This document shows, one piece after another, positions 12,235 through 23,854 of a DNA stretch of 64,000 nt. Source of the stretch: Nymphaea colorata (taxonomy: Eukaryota; Streptophyta; Magnoliopsida; Nymphaeales; Nymphaeaceae). The notes below the pieces were generated by a model that saw only the letters and a program-made list of their open reading frames with translations, did not search any database and was not told where the DNA came from. A program made the position numbers and the translations under genes. The stretch covers positions 16,991,354 to 17,055,353 of the forward strand of contig NC_045142.1 in the NCBI RefSeq assembly GCF_008831285.2. Direction: 5' to 3'. The number at the start of each line of letters is the position of its first letter. The stretch's first letter is position 1.

Positions 12235-13735
12235 CAATACAACAGTTATCTTGAACATTTAGAACAATGTAAGGCAAACTGTTTTGAGATACTAGACACA
12301 AAAAATGCACATTTTGGCATTTCCACATCTTACATTTCTTGTCTCTACTTATCTCGCTTGCTGTAGGTCTACGGTATGTGTCTACAACAACAAAAAAAAA
12401 AAGGTCAAATCTCTCTAGGGCTATTTTCTTTTGGTTAGATTTAAACCATGATACGCCAAATTTTTAGGCCCCTTTTGGATGGTAGGTTAAAAACCTGTTT
12501 TAACATAAACTAGGTTTTACCTTCAAATCAGGATTTTGGCGAAAGTGGAGTTTGAAGAAAAACCCCGAATTTGCTAAAGACCTGGTTTGTTTTGTTGGGG
12601 TTTCACAGAGATCCTCCTCCTGCTAAAGTAATAAGAAAGGTCAAAGGCTTAAGGAAGAGGAAAGCTCCGTAAACTTCTTCCCTGCTTGAGCAAAACCTAG
12701 TTCTTTACCACCGGCAAGATAGAGAAGACTAGTTAGACACCCAAAACCAAGTTGCAGATCCTGTGTGATGCCATGTGTCTTTAGAAGAACTTGTAGGTTT
12801 CTCATTTCTCAAGACTGCGCCGGATGAGACAGGTGGTGTTACTTGACATGGTTGAGGAATATGCTGCATCTGACTCTTCAAATATCAAGATCAGTTAATA
12901 TGAAGTTAAATGTGTGGCACGTTTGCATGAACTAGGCTGATCAACGATCAAGCAAACGGTCAAATGAACAGATGCCATATGGTTAGCATGTCAAAACCAA
13001 GTTACGTAGCTTAGTTACGATGATGACCTCTTGAGAGGCATATCATGTAGAAGTTGAAACTCCTGGTGAAACTTGTTGGCAACGAGAAGATTTGAGGAAA
13101 CATTATAAAAAAAAATGTTCTAGATCATACTTTTACATAAAACGTAAATTTAAAGCATTAAAGCTGCCTGGGATGTTGTAAACCAATGCCGTTGGTGGTT
13201 TGGAATTATGATTCAAGAATGAAAATTTCAAAATCATAATTCCTTTTCAGACTGGAATAGAATCATATTTCCAGGTTTTAGTTTCCTAATTCCAAAAAAA
13301 AAGAAGAAAAACTCTGTTTGATTAACAACTCCAATTTCTTAAAAAATGGGCATTTTGATTCTAAAATTTCATAATTCTAGGTGTATCAAATGCCCCCTAG
13401 AGAATAACAATTTTTATGCAAGCATTTTGTGGTTTACAACTTATTTGCTACTAAAAATTAAACATGTAAGTAGAACATATACATCTAATTGGACGACTTG
13501 CAACAAAAGACATTCTTTGTGAAAAGGATTGCCCTTTATTCTTAAGTGGGTATAGGTGATTATAGGAACTGTATCAATACTATATATGTCCGTGTGCGTA
13601 TGTGCGAGTGTGCGATGTAATAAAGCATACTGAACAATGACTGTAAGTGGTTTCAACACAGTAGATCTGCATGTCTTATAGATTCTATAGTACTTAGCAG
13701 CGAACTAATGTATCGAAACACAATTAGGTACTTTT
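12231..13735. other. non-coding stretch with MITE-like pieces
   Basis: No gene was recognised. Two stretches have the look of small non-autonomous DNA transposons: about 12,466-12,610, opening AGGCCCCTTTTGGATGG, and about 13,150-13,400, closing GTATCAAATGCCCCCTAG. A similar closing phrase, CATCAAACGCCCCCTAAAAG, recurs at 30,218-30,237. Borders are not certain. Confidence 0.4.
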
Positions 13736-13901
13736 AGGGGTCATTTGACAATTTTAACAAACTGTTATTGTTTTATGAACTTACTTCAAAAACTGAGGCT
13801 GATTCGTAGAACAAACAAATAAAGTGTTTCATGAAGCTGCTCCATTTTTTGGGCAGATTCATGAGACAATAACAATTTATTATTGTTGCCAAAACAGACC
13901 T
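13736..13901. mobile_element. short hAT-like MITE
   Basis: A 166-bp block has imperfect inverted ends: AGGGGTCATTTGACAA on the left, and TTGCCAAAACAGACCT on the right, which reads AGGTCTGTTTTGGCAA in reverse. The interior has AACAATAA and TTATTGTT palindromic text. A related block lies at 50,598-50,763 and shares an internal CAGATTCATG phrase. Ends of the kind G-x-TGTTTGGCAA are typical of plant hAT-derived MITEs. No clear 8-bp target duplication was found. Confidence 0.55.
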
Positions 13902-15384
13902 TGAACATCTTTAAAGGGGTAAGTGATCAATCAAACTGCTCAAAAAGACCTTGCCATCTTTTTTTTTCACTGGAAGAGTACTATCAATTCGACTTAGTTA
14001 GTTCAATAATAGACTAGCTACTGTGTGTGTGTAAAATTCGTCCATATGTACGTGATGAACTGTAGGGCTAGTTTAACAGAGATTAGCTTTTGAATAGCAA
14101 AAAACTATGCATATTATAGCGATAAGTACAGAGACGTCAATTTTTTAGGCTAATGACGTATTCTTTGTCCAAAAGTAAATGTAGTTTTTATGTTTCTTTA
14201 ATGTTTACATGGGGGAAACCTCCTTTGGCATAAAACTTCCAAGGCCACGCCCCTATGTCTCTAAGGTTTATGCTTGTATTGGGGCTTGGGTGGTTCTATA
14301 GTACATCCTTTAATTCAAGTGTTGTGTTTGCCATTATTTATCTTCGAAAGGAGTAATACAATAGATGATGATATCGACCATCATATTTGAACCACAGACC
14401 TCTTAGGTGTGAACCACCTTGCAGCCTGATTGCGCTATGTTCCATGAGACAAAAAAAATATATATGTGGTTGATTTATAAGTCTTTTTATCATACTGAGT
14501 GCATCTAGCTGCACTATTAGATCACATCTCTGTGTGTGTGTGTGCATGTTGGATCAGGCACCTAGTTCTATCAACAGGATCAAGTTAACGTTGGACTGTG
14601 TTATCTAAAGTTCTTTCTCGCAACATACATGGACGAACAATGAGAATTCTTAACTGTTTGAGTCAATAGAAACAAGCAAAGGATTCCATAAACAATAGTG
14701 TCCTGGACTTTAGACCGACAACTATGTGCTCAGAACTTGCGTGGATCCTGACTGGTTCACATACATGGTGGGCGCTGTGAGTCAGATCCTTTTTCTTGCT
14801 AACCACTTGCGGTCAGTCACTCATGCCTCTATTCATTTTCTCGTTTTCATTAATTGTCTCTCGATTAAATATCACAAACACTATGAGCATGGTTTCCATC
14901 AATCAAATCATAGACATGAATGGAAATTAAATGTCATATTTCTTACATAGAACCAAAAATATTATTATAAAAACCAAAATAATAAACTAAATTTTATAAA
15001 GTTCATAACTTAGTGGTCTTGGCTTCTTTGGCTCATAATATAATCTAAGATCGATCTTCAAGATACTATTTCTTTGTTTATATACACTTCCACGAAGTTT
15101 CCTTGTGGTCAGATTCATGAAACACCATTTAAAACAATAAGAGGTTTTCTAACAAGGGTATGTCTACATCAGATGTGGGGAGTGCGACGTAATGAATCCA
15201 TAATATGCTTTTGGCTTCGTAAGTGGTCATTCCTTTAATTTGGCAGAAGATCCAAAAGAATATATATATATATATACCTGAGTTTCTGCCGTATGTTGTG
15301 TTATGAGATGTAAAACCTGGTACATTCACCTCTCAAACAGGAAGTTACAACACGCGAGAGCTTATTAGAGAGAGATCAGTTGAG
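13902..15384. other. non-coding stretch, nothing recognised
   Basis: I see only short unrelated open frames, AT-rich text and a brief (TG)n run near 14,530. No family similarity, splice-bounded exon or repeat pair was recognised. Confidence 0.5.
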
Positions 15385-15850
15385 AATATTTAGAGACGTC
15401 AATGGATTTAATTCGAATTAGATATACACATAACTGTATCTACTTTTTCGGATACTCATATGTTCATATTCGAATTCGGGTTTGAATACACTGATAGAAA
15501 AGTACTATTAAATCCGAATCTGGAATTTGATTTCACAATATGAATCCGATTTTATATCATATTTGAATCTGAATCTGAATTTTGAACCAAATTTGACTGA
15601 TTTTCAAGAGCATTAGATACAAAATAGCGGTTTAAAAGTAAATCCGATCCACCCGTATCAGAATCTCATCAGATATTTATGTATATCCGAATCTGAATCT
15701 GAATCCAATAGATTCAGTTTCTTAAATTTGAATCTGATCTGATTTCTCAGTTGGATAATAATTTTTTTCATATCCAATTTTTCCAGAGTGGTTTGATCAG
15801 ATATTCGATTCAAAACGGATATGTTAACATCCATATGAATATTCTTAATT
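15385..15850. mobile_element. GAATCTGAAT-rich element with weak inverted ends
   Basis: The words GAATCTGAATCTGAAT, GAATCCGA and their complements recur through the block. It opens near AGAGACGTCAATGGATTTAA and closes near GGATATGTTAACATCC, which are roughly inverted copies of each other. Elements with this texture are common in plant intergenic DNA. Class and exact borders are inference. Confidence 0.4.
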
Positions 15851-16178
15851 AATTTTCTGTACTCTTTGAATTGTAATACTGAGATAGATTATAAAATCAG
15901 TTCAAATCCAACAAATTGGATGTTTGTGCATTTTGGACCTAAGGATAGAAAAGAAAAAGAAAAAGAGGAGGGGCAAGAACCGTTCCACTTAGCCTCCTAA
16001 TAACATCTCTAATGTCAAAATCAACACTCCAGCTCACTTGGAGAGAGAGAAGTTGTAGTCACGAAAGAACAAGGGTTGTTTACCCGGCGTGTTAGTTTAA
16101 CGAATAAATCAAACCCACACGTCACCTTCCTCTTCTCTTTGGAAACAACAAAAAATAAAATTAGTGCGCCTTTCTCCT

Positions 16179-16185
16179 TATAAAA
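16179..16185 (+). promoter_or_regulatory. TATA box of the small conserved gene
   Basis: TATAAAA lies 182 bp upstream of the first ATG of the gene at 16,367. The presumed leader between them has no ATG after about 16,190 and includes a CT-rich stretch, which suits a plant core promoter and 5' UTR. Confidence 0.6.
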
Positions 16186-16366
16186 TGAATGTTAGCCAAA
16201 CTATTAGCCAACGACAACAACAAAGTCCAGCCCTCACCTGCTACGCGCTGCATCCGGAAGAGAGAGAGATCCAGTCATCCAACAAAAAATTCTTCCTCCA
16301 TTTTTTCTTGTCATCTTCTTGAGTAGAGAGAAGTGTCTGTGTGCTGTGTTCATAAATTTACAAAAT

Positions 16367-16922
16367 ATGGGTGTGATCAGGATCCACCGGAAAAGGCCAA
16401 GGATTAAGGCTTTCAGGCTAAACGCCGGCCGGCTGCCCGTGCAGCAGATGCAGATAAAACTAATGGATTTCTTGAGGCTGCTGAGAAAGATGAATGAAGT
16501 CCATCTGGGAGATGGCGATGGAGTCGCTGAAGAAGGAGCCTAAGGAGGAGGTGAGGATCGCCCCCAGCAGCAGGCCGCCGCAGAAGTGCCTAAGGAGGTG
16601 GGAGTCCAACGCCTTCTACGCGGAGGCCATCGCCGACTGCTTGGAGTTCATCAAGCGGACGTCGTTGCAGGTCGAGACGGAGAACAAGGTACCGAGATTG
16701 GTGCAGTCGTACTCAATCGTGATGAGTTGCTTCAAATTCATGGCGCTTCTGTTTAATTTCTCACTGGGGTGCGTTTCTGCGTCACAAAGGTTTGGAGTAA
16801 TTTTTTCTTTACTTGTTGGAGCTGTTGCTTCTCTTGCGGTTGTGTACGTTCATCGAAATATGAAATCTGTACATTCCGGGATGTCAAGGAATGATGAGGA
16901 ATTAGCAAATTCTTTTTTGTAA
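16367..16922 (+). pseudogene. plant-specific small protein with an AEAIADCLEFIK motif, frameshifted
   Basis: The first ATG (16,367; A at -3, G at +4) opens a basic N-terminus, MGVIRIHRKRPRIKAFRLN, and continues for 58 residues to a stop at 16,543. The second half of the protein lies in the next frame from 16,494: WEMAMESLKKE, then RWESNAFYAEAIADCLEFIK at about 16,600-16,655. Plant proteins of unknown function share this plan: a basic FRL-type start and a (S)NxFYAEAIADCLEFIKR block near the C-terminus. The frame break coincides with a tandem ATGA-ATGA at 16,490-16,497. One ATGA copy fewer would leave a single frame of about 183 codons. The last 60 or so residues, after ENK, include a hydrophobic segment (LLFNFSLGC...VIFSLLVGAVASLAVVYV) not typical of the family. 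A GTACC at 16,689 could instead be a splice donor. It is GC-richer than its surroundings and is the best host gene in the window. Confidence 0.65.
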
Positions 16923-18109
16923 ATGAATGACATCAATTATATGTGGATTTCTTCCTCCTTGGTATTCTTCCGCCCCATATGTATTTTTAGAGGGGGAGAG
17001 AGAGAGAGAGAATGTCAGAATGCTTTTCCCCCGAAAATGGAAGCTGAAACTTCTGTTTCTGTTTTTTCGCATGTAAGATATTTTTCAAAATGCTCTGAAT
17101 CATCTCAAAAGTATAAATCATCAAAACACACAGCAAAAAATGCTCAAGTTTTTTATCATCTTAATTTCATAATATATATATATATATATATATATAGAAG
17201 CGTGAAATCAGCAGTACTGTTTTTCTCGATACTTTAGAAGGGAAAATCATTAATGTTTGCACAGGACCATGATACTCAATGGCATCGAAGATGAAGACTA
17301 TATTCAAGGGAACCATCATAACCTGTCATGGCGCTTTAGTTTTAGTCCATCAGGCCTCCAAAGGCGATATATATATGATTGATTAATTAGCATGTTTCAA
17401 CTAGTTTTAGTTGTCAATCTTAGCCACCGAGTGATGTTCATGGTGGTTTTGAAACCATTATCATCTTCATGAAGTTGCTATGGTTTTAGATTTTTTGGTA
17501 TCATCTGCGAAAGTTGGAATTTGAACCTTTTGGATTGTAAAAGATATTTGACTAAACTTATTGCCTAATAAATGAAGCATACTTCTTCTACAAGCTTAGA
17601 TGCAGCATTTGTCAGCAACAGCAGGCGGAAATATATCACTTCCGGATACGTAGACGAGGTGTGTCACGTGAACGTATACATAGAACAAATATTCGAGCCT
17701 AAAGGCACGGTAGCTTTTTCTGCAGGTGAGCAAGAGTGTGTTTAAAGATGTGAAAATTGTTTTGAAGCAATATCACAAGTCTATTTGAAACATGTTCTCA
17801 AGCTTTTTCTCACATGAAACTGGATTAAATATGTATAAATTAAAAGTATAGTATCACAGGCTACGACAACAAGGTGTCTCAGTTCCTTTGGTTGCTTCAT
17901 GAAAAATAAATATGATTGCAAGATTTTTTGCTTGACATAAACATTAGTTCCTCGTTCATACAATTAATTGCAAGGACAAATAGGCCCAAATATTTTCACT
18001 AAGAATAGATTTTCTTATAGAGATAACAAAATTCATATCTTAAACCTTTGCACCACACTGTTAGATGCCTCCTAATAGAAGGTTCGACAAGACTCTCTCT
18101 CTATCTCTC

Positions 18110-18164
<55 letters not shown>

Positions 18165-18336
18165 AATGATGATTCTTACTATCTAGAGTCGCCTAGCCAT
18201 CTAACCATGGTCGTCTATGTAAAGCAATGGATAGTTGACAAAAAAACAAGGAGAAAAAAACGTGAACTAATATTAGATAATGAAAATGTCTGTGAATCGA
18301 ACAACCCTTATTAAATGGTACTCATCATTCAACTTT

Positions 18337-18375
<39 letters not shown>

Positions 18376-19700
18376 AAATTAATCTTGACAACCTTGTTCA
18401 CTTCTCTTTTAATTTAGGGAAGTCAATAAGGTTGTCAGTTATCATATTTAATTCTTTGGATACATATGATTATTGGAGAGGGAGAGAGATGTTATGCACA
18501 CAGCATGAAGCAGGGGATGGAAGAGGCAGGGAGGGTACAAATACCAAGAATACCCAATGGCGGAAAGGAGTTGGTACGGATATTAAGTAAGTGAAGAACA
18601 AGGCCAGGTTTAGAAAAGATACGCATGACATGGACAACAGCCATGTCCTTTTGTTTTCTAATGTGCGCGTACTTATATCAGAGGCATAAAGCTTCTGTTT
18701 TCTTGTGTCCTTGAAATTGGTGGACAACCCAACCAAAGCATTAATTAAACATATATTGATCGTATTGCCTTATGTGGGAGTCCGCGGGCGCCCTTGCTCT
18801 CGCCCAACAACTCTGAGTTGTCTTTGTGCGGACATGGTGACAAACAGTAGCAGTCGCCCGAACGTTGCGTTACTATTTAGGTTGCATTTGGTTCCCGGTA
18901 GAGATCAGATAGCTTTCTGGTTGTCAACAGTCTTTGCATGCATTGGTGAGTGCCCTCCATAATCCATTTAGAGTTGTGAACTTTTAATACAATTGTCAAT
19001 TGGTTTTAAGGGATGTTGTGTAGTTGGTCGGTTTGGTGGTTGTGATGATCCCAAGTCATCAATTCAATCGGCTTCGATCAGGGGTAGAGCCCTAAATTTT
19101 TGTTTGTGGAACACCAAATATATAACAAATTTTCAATTAGCCTTGGGGCAGTAACTCAAGTCTGGTAGGGCTAGGCTAATCCATATAATTTGACTCAAAC
19201 CTATCCGGATCCAACTATTGAAAACAAAGTTTTAGAGTGGCTCCATGGGGCATATGTCTCACACAGCCCATACCTCCCTGCGCCCCTGGTTCCAACGAAT
19301 GTTATTCTCTTGGTCAATATGAGATAGAGTATGATGCTTAGTGGATACTGAAGTGGGTTACATATGCCACCACTATGCACTAATGTTTCGTGCAGAGGGG
19401 TATGCGATGACCAAACCATTAAAATAAAAAAAAGATCATGAGGGTAAATAAGGATTGCAAATGAAGAAAAAGTTTAAAATGTCATCTACTTTATAAAAAA
19501 AAAAACAAAAAATGCCCTCATCTCCATTCTGGTGCATATTTGGTGCACGCAACTCAAACTCAGTGGATAGTGCATGGGCTCCAATATTTCTGCCCATGAT
19601 GCAGCCCTAGATCTGGAGGCAACTTCATCTCTTTTTGGGCAGCCATCATTCACCGAATACAATTGTCGATTAGCCCAATCTCAATTTCCTTCAACTGAAC
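16923..19700. other. non-coding stretch with microsatellites
   Basis: No protein family was recognised. The stretch contains a GA run at about 16,991-17,010, (AT)n at 17,172-17,196, (CT)n followed by (AT)n at about 18,090-18,162, and (TA)n at 18,339-18,371. A stretch near 18,770-18,960 is GC-richer and open on plus for 85 codons, but it resembles nothing I know and lacks context. Confidence 0.5.
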
Positions 19701-19705
19701 CGGAG

Positions 19706-19790
19706 ACTACATATCTATATGATCCAATATATTGCATGCCCAAGGTCTGATTTGTATAGGTTAAAAGTGAAACTGGAAGGACTCCACCTT
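19706..19790 (+). repeat. repeat module L, copy 1
   Basis: This segment, with CTATATGATCCAATATATTG near its start and a GGTCTGATTTGTA phrase, recurs at 21,645-21,757. Both copies continue into a CACCCATCTAAATA phrase. Confidence 0.85.
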
Positions 19791-19934
19791 CTTAGGCAAG
19801 AAGTACCATAAAACACCCATCTAAATAGATCTGTTTTCTCTTCTTCATGGTTCGTAGTTATTATGTGTTCTGTTTTGTCACCTTCTAGTTTTCAATCATT
19901 TTCATTGGAGGAAAGAGATCCAGGGAAATTGTGT

Positions 19935-20160
19935 ATAGTCACTCACGCTCGGTTAGACTTCTGCTAAGCATCCCCCATTTTGTCTACCTATTTAGGGGTT
20001 ATTCTTATTATGAAAACTGTATGAGTGTTCCTGCTGCCAAATGACTCCTTAACAGTAGTGGAGCCGCGTTGCGGACTTTGTAAGCAATTTCCCGTACCAG
20101 TAATTGATACTTCTTTTTTTTAATTTTTTTTTATATACCTTAAAGTTCCTGGGCCCAATA
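19935..20160 (+). repeat. repeat module D, copy 1
   Basis: The block from CGCTCGGTTAGACTTCTGCT to ATACCTTAAAGTT matches 30,738-30,955 with moderate divergence. Both copies carry GCATCCCCC, TAGGGGTT and a shared GTAAGCAATTTCCC phrase. Confidence 0.85.
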
Positions 20161-20450
20161 TTTTATGATTTTATCATCCAGATAGCACTAGCTTTGGTAG
20201 TCATACATGAAAAGACCTCAATACTTGGTTCGTTTCTTGTGAAGTTACTTCATGTTTTGAATGTCTCCAATTATTTTGTAGCTCTAAAACAATTAATGGC
20301 GTCGACTTTTCTCTATATGCCACAGCTTTCTTAAACTCCAAATCTGTCAAACCTAAATGGTCGCTGCTCATCCCCATCAAGCTGTAGCTGGATGTCCCCA
20401 GCATGGGTTTTCCATGAGTTCTCAAATGCAACAACCTAGCCACGTCTTCT
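20160..20450 (+). repeat. repeat module H, copy 1
   Basis: The block from ATTTTATCATCCAGATAGCA through GTCGACTTTTCTCTATATGC to a CTAGGTGATT-type end is closely repeated at 39,204-39,500. Its opening words recur in weaker form near 37,005, 44,175 and 53,915. On the minus strand both close copies stay open and read LTDLEFKKAVAYREKST, so it may derive from an old gene fragment, though no family is recognised. Confidence 0.85.
20318..20338 (+). other. 21-nt segment resembling mature miR396
   Basis: The 21 bases TGCCACAGCTTTCTTAAACTC match plant miR396 (UUCCACAGCUUUCUUGAACUG) at 18 positions. The identical 21-mer is at 39,358-39,378 in the second copy of module H. No convincing complementary arm was found: only a nine-base AAGCTGTAG partial match lies about 50 bases downstream. 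A functional MIRNA is therefore doubtful. Confidence 0.2.
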
Positions 20451-20469
20451 AGGTGATTCTCACCTCGAA

Positions 20470-20600
20470 TCCATCAAAAGATGCACTTGCAACGATCAGT
20501 TGCTTGACCATGGTTTTAAATAATGGAATACAACTTTTACAGCAGTTTTTAATGATACAAAATAACCATTCGAGCACAAAAATAGCTGTCCAATTTCAAT
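20470..20600 (+). repeat. repeat module F, copy 1 of 4
   Basis: The block holds TTGCTTGACCATGGTTTT, CAGTTTTTAATGATACAAAA and ATAACCATTCGAGCACAAAA. It recurs at 39,510-39,640 (closest), 32,150-32,300 and 43,690-43,800. In three copies it runs into a CA and/or TA microsatellite. Confidence 0.9.
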
Positions 20601-20604
20601 ATAC

Positions 20605-20626
20605 ACACACATAGGTATATATATAT

Positions 20627-20658
<32 letters not shown>

Positions 20659-21145
20659 GCCGCAGACCTTAACTAGGTCGTCATGCCGCACACCTTAATT
20701 AGGTCAATGATGCATCACTCAGATGCTTTGAGGCGTTCTTCTAGGTGATGCATAGAGACCTCATGCAGGTGTGCACCTCTAACAACACTGGTTTAGGCTA
20801 CTTGTCAAAGAAAGAAAAATCTGACAGAAGAATATTCCATGCATGACTCTTTCTTAGTCCACATCTTCCGTTAATCTTTCCACCTTAGGAGCTGTTTCAG
20901 AATAAAACAGAGAGAGAGAGAAAGAGGGTGATGACAGTTGCTCATGATGAGAGCAATGAGTGGAGGGTGTTCAGCTGAGTTCGGGGGGACATGGGCCAAC
21001 ACGAACAGATTTGCATTAATAAAACAGTCGTAGCGAAAAAGAGTGTGTCTGGTCCAAGAAGGTAATCTATATAGAGAAGATATATCCTGTAAGAAAAAGA
21101 TGACTAAGAAGATTCCTTATATATATACATATATATATATCCTGT
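20605..21145 (+). repeat. repeat module K, copy 1, with (TA)n at its start
   Basis: After (TA)n at about 20,616-20,658, the text from CCTTAATTAGGTCAATGATG to the TATATACATATATATATATC end matches 39,740-40,262 almost throughout. Identity stops where the other copy joins copia-A gag at 40,263. Confidence 0.9.
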
Positions 21146-21429
21146 AGAAACGGGTTGTCAAAACAGGTTATATGTAAAAAAATTGTGTATATGGGTACAT
21201 AATGACCAAAATATCCCTGTTTATAGTAGAAAAGGAACAGTTAAAAAGGGTAAAAAAAGGTTATGAAAAAAATAAAAAGTGCAAAACAGACATAGTACGT
21301 CATTAAAAAATTCAGGAATAACCCAACCTTCATCTTTTTTCCTATGATAATGTATACTTGTGGATCCACAGAAGTGTGCAGTAACTCGATCTCATATCTC
21401 ATATCGGGCATTGACCAGTTCCACAGATA

Positions 21430-21565
21430 CAAGTGGCCAAAGAAGAAGAAAGAGGAGAGGGGGTTGGTGGAGGAGGAAGCGTTGTCATGGGATGTCGCTT
21501 GTCGATTTCTTCAATCGATGCGGCTTGAGTTTTGGACACTGATGGTCAATGGCGAAGCTCTCTCT
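21430..21565 (+). repeat. repeat module J, copy 1
   Basis: TTGTCATGGGATGTCGCT, GATTTCTTCAATCGATG and GACACTGATGGTCAA recur in order at 36,800-36,940. The text is protein-like but no family was recognised and frames differ between copies. Confidence 0.8.
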
Positions 21566-21644
21566 AAAGAACGTAGGTGACCTTAGACTTAATTTGTTGC
21601 TTAGGTGGGCATTTGAGATCGTTTTAATGACGTACGTGGAGGGC

Positions 21645-21757
21645 TATATATCTATATGATCCAATATATTGCATGCCTAAGGTCTGATTTGTACAGGTGA
21701 AAAGTGAAAACTGGAAGGAAAGCACCTCTAACATCACAAAGCACCCATCTAAATATG
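21645..21757 (+). repeat. repeat module L, copy 2
   Basis: Second copy of the segment at 19,706-19,790, 1.9 kb away in the same orientation. Confidence 0.85.
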
Positions 21758-21759
21758 CT

Positions 21760-22512
21760 TTATATATCAAAATTGTATCCCTCTATACATATCATTCTTG
21801 CAGCCAAAACAATACCAAAAGCCAAATTTTTCATTATAACTCGCGCGACCTTTGAAAGTTGATGAAACAGACTGATGGTCGCTAACATCATCTCTAAGAA
21901 TTGATCGCCTTCTAACCAATACTTCCTGTTCAAACCGGACGGTTGCTGTAATGCCCACGTTTTTCTTTTTCTTTTTCATTATTATCACAAAAATTTTAAT
22001 AAGAGTATAGGCTATAATTGGTAGATTCAATAACTGATAAAAATAGTTGAAACTGTCAACTATATCATAAAGGGGGCAGTCATGGAAAGAAATGAATGGG
22101 ATACCAAATATATACCTAGGTAGAAGTGGTAACTGAAAATATTAAAAGAAACTAAAGATGATTGAGGGCAGCTGAGAAGCCTTCCTGAGAAAAATCATTT
22201 GGGGTTGTTGCTCGCCATGTATTGGCCTTATTTAACCCCATACCTCAGGTTCCCATTTGCTGCAACCATAGGGGGAAGGGTTCCAGCAGTTAGAAATTAG
22301 GAAAAAGTGAAAGCTATCCCTTTTTTTCCTGCATTTTGTGGTGAAGATCAAGAGCAAAGAGGCACTGGTCCACGTGACTGTTATCCGCAGCTTGGAGGAT
22401 TAAGAAAGCCAAGGAGCTAGGGTGCTGACAGTAAAAAAATCAGGGGCTGTACAGTTAAAGAGACCCTGGTAAGTGTCATATAGTTTCTTTTATAAATAAT
22501 CTATATAGGTAG

Positions 22513-22556
<44 letters not shown>

Positions 22557-23165
22557 CAAGGAGAATTCTACTTGGTGGGGCTGAAATTATACATGTAAAT
22601 GCATGTTTTGCAAGGAAATCGTGCTACACTGCCTTGGAACGGCAGCCTTCTTGGCGGACTGAATTGATTGCAGCATAGAGCAATACGGTATGGGAATACT
22701 CAGCTATGAGTGCAGCATGTAGCCCTTGTACCTTTGTTGCTTGTAAATATATATATATGCATGTTATAGTAGCGAATCTATGTATTTACATGCCTAGATA
22801 TGAATAGATGTGTGAAGTGTTATATTCTGGAAATGATACACAACACTCTTGGTCTTAGACATCTCTGATTGCCTAAAAATAAATATATATATGCATGTAT
22901 GAGGTGTAATTACCTGTGTGCAGAAAAATAAATGGGTATTTTTAGGGTAATACATGAGCTGTTTGTGAAAGAATATATATAATGTGGTACTATGTTCATA
23001 ATATAGCTATATGAAGCACACTGTGACACCCTTGTGCTGGAATTGTCTGTAACATGTGTTTCTAGTTCCATGAAGGTCTAAGTATGCTGAAATTGATGGT
23101 ATGTGCACATGAAAGTGATTGGAACCAGTTTGAACAGCTGAGGAACTTGACGAACTAGTAATGAT
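21760..23165. other. non-coding stretch, no gene recognised
   Basis: It contains (TA)n at 22,515-22,553 and scattered TATATATATGCATG text near 22,750 and 22,890. No protein family, long open frame or repeat partner was recognised. Confidence 0.5.
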
Positions 23166-23170
23166 TCAAG

Positions 23171-23854
23171 GCAACTCAATAAGTGGTAAACTCTCTTTTA
23201 GCTCATCAATAGGTATAGGCTTAATACATTCAGATCTGGACGACGACTTTAGCTAACTTGAAATGTTTGAGGCAGTAAAAGAGGGATCACAATGAGAGTA
23301 TAAAAAATTTCTTTCGTCAAAAATAACATGTCAAGATATGATGACACAATTAGAGATTGGATTGTAACAAACACAACCTTTATGACAGCTGCTATGCCCA
23401 ATGAAGACACAGGTTTGAGGTTTGGGTTCTAGTTTTGAAACATGTCTAGGCCCATTCAATGGATAGAGGGTACAACCAAAGGTTCTTAGATGACTATGTT
23501 TGGGAACTTCATGCAACTCAATAAGAGGTAAACTCTTTTTTAGCTTATCAATAGGTCTAGGCTTAATACATTCAGATCTGGATGATGACCTTAGCTAACT
23601 TGAAATGTTTGAGGCAGTAAAAGAGGGACCACAATGAGAGTATAAAAAATTTCTTTCGTAAAAAATAACATGTCTAGATATGATGACACGATTAGAGATT
23701 GGATTGTAACAAACACAGCCTTTATGACAGCTGCCATACCCAATGAAGACGCAGGTTTGAGCTTTGGGTTCTAGTTTTGAAGCATGTCTAGGCCCATTCA
23801 ATGGATAGACGGTACAACCAAAGGTCCTTAGATGACTATATTTGGGAACTTCAT
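23171..23854 (-). repeat. 342-bp tandem duplication in the integrase C-terminus
   Basis: Units 23,171-23,512 and 23,513-23,854 are each exactly 342 bp (114 codons, frame kept) and about 95% alike by eye. Both encode LRTFGCT(V/L)YPLNGPRH and GCVCYNPISN. Confidence 0.95.

Noticed and set aside
12076-12366. Open frame with a long Ile-Tyr tract
   Set aside because: Translation of (AT)n. The same applies to frames over the TA and CA tracts near 17.2, 18.1 and 39.7 kb.
20318-20338. Annotation as a MIR396 gene
   Set aside because: Three mismatches and no credible complementary arm within about 200 bp on either side. Kept only as a finding.
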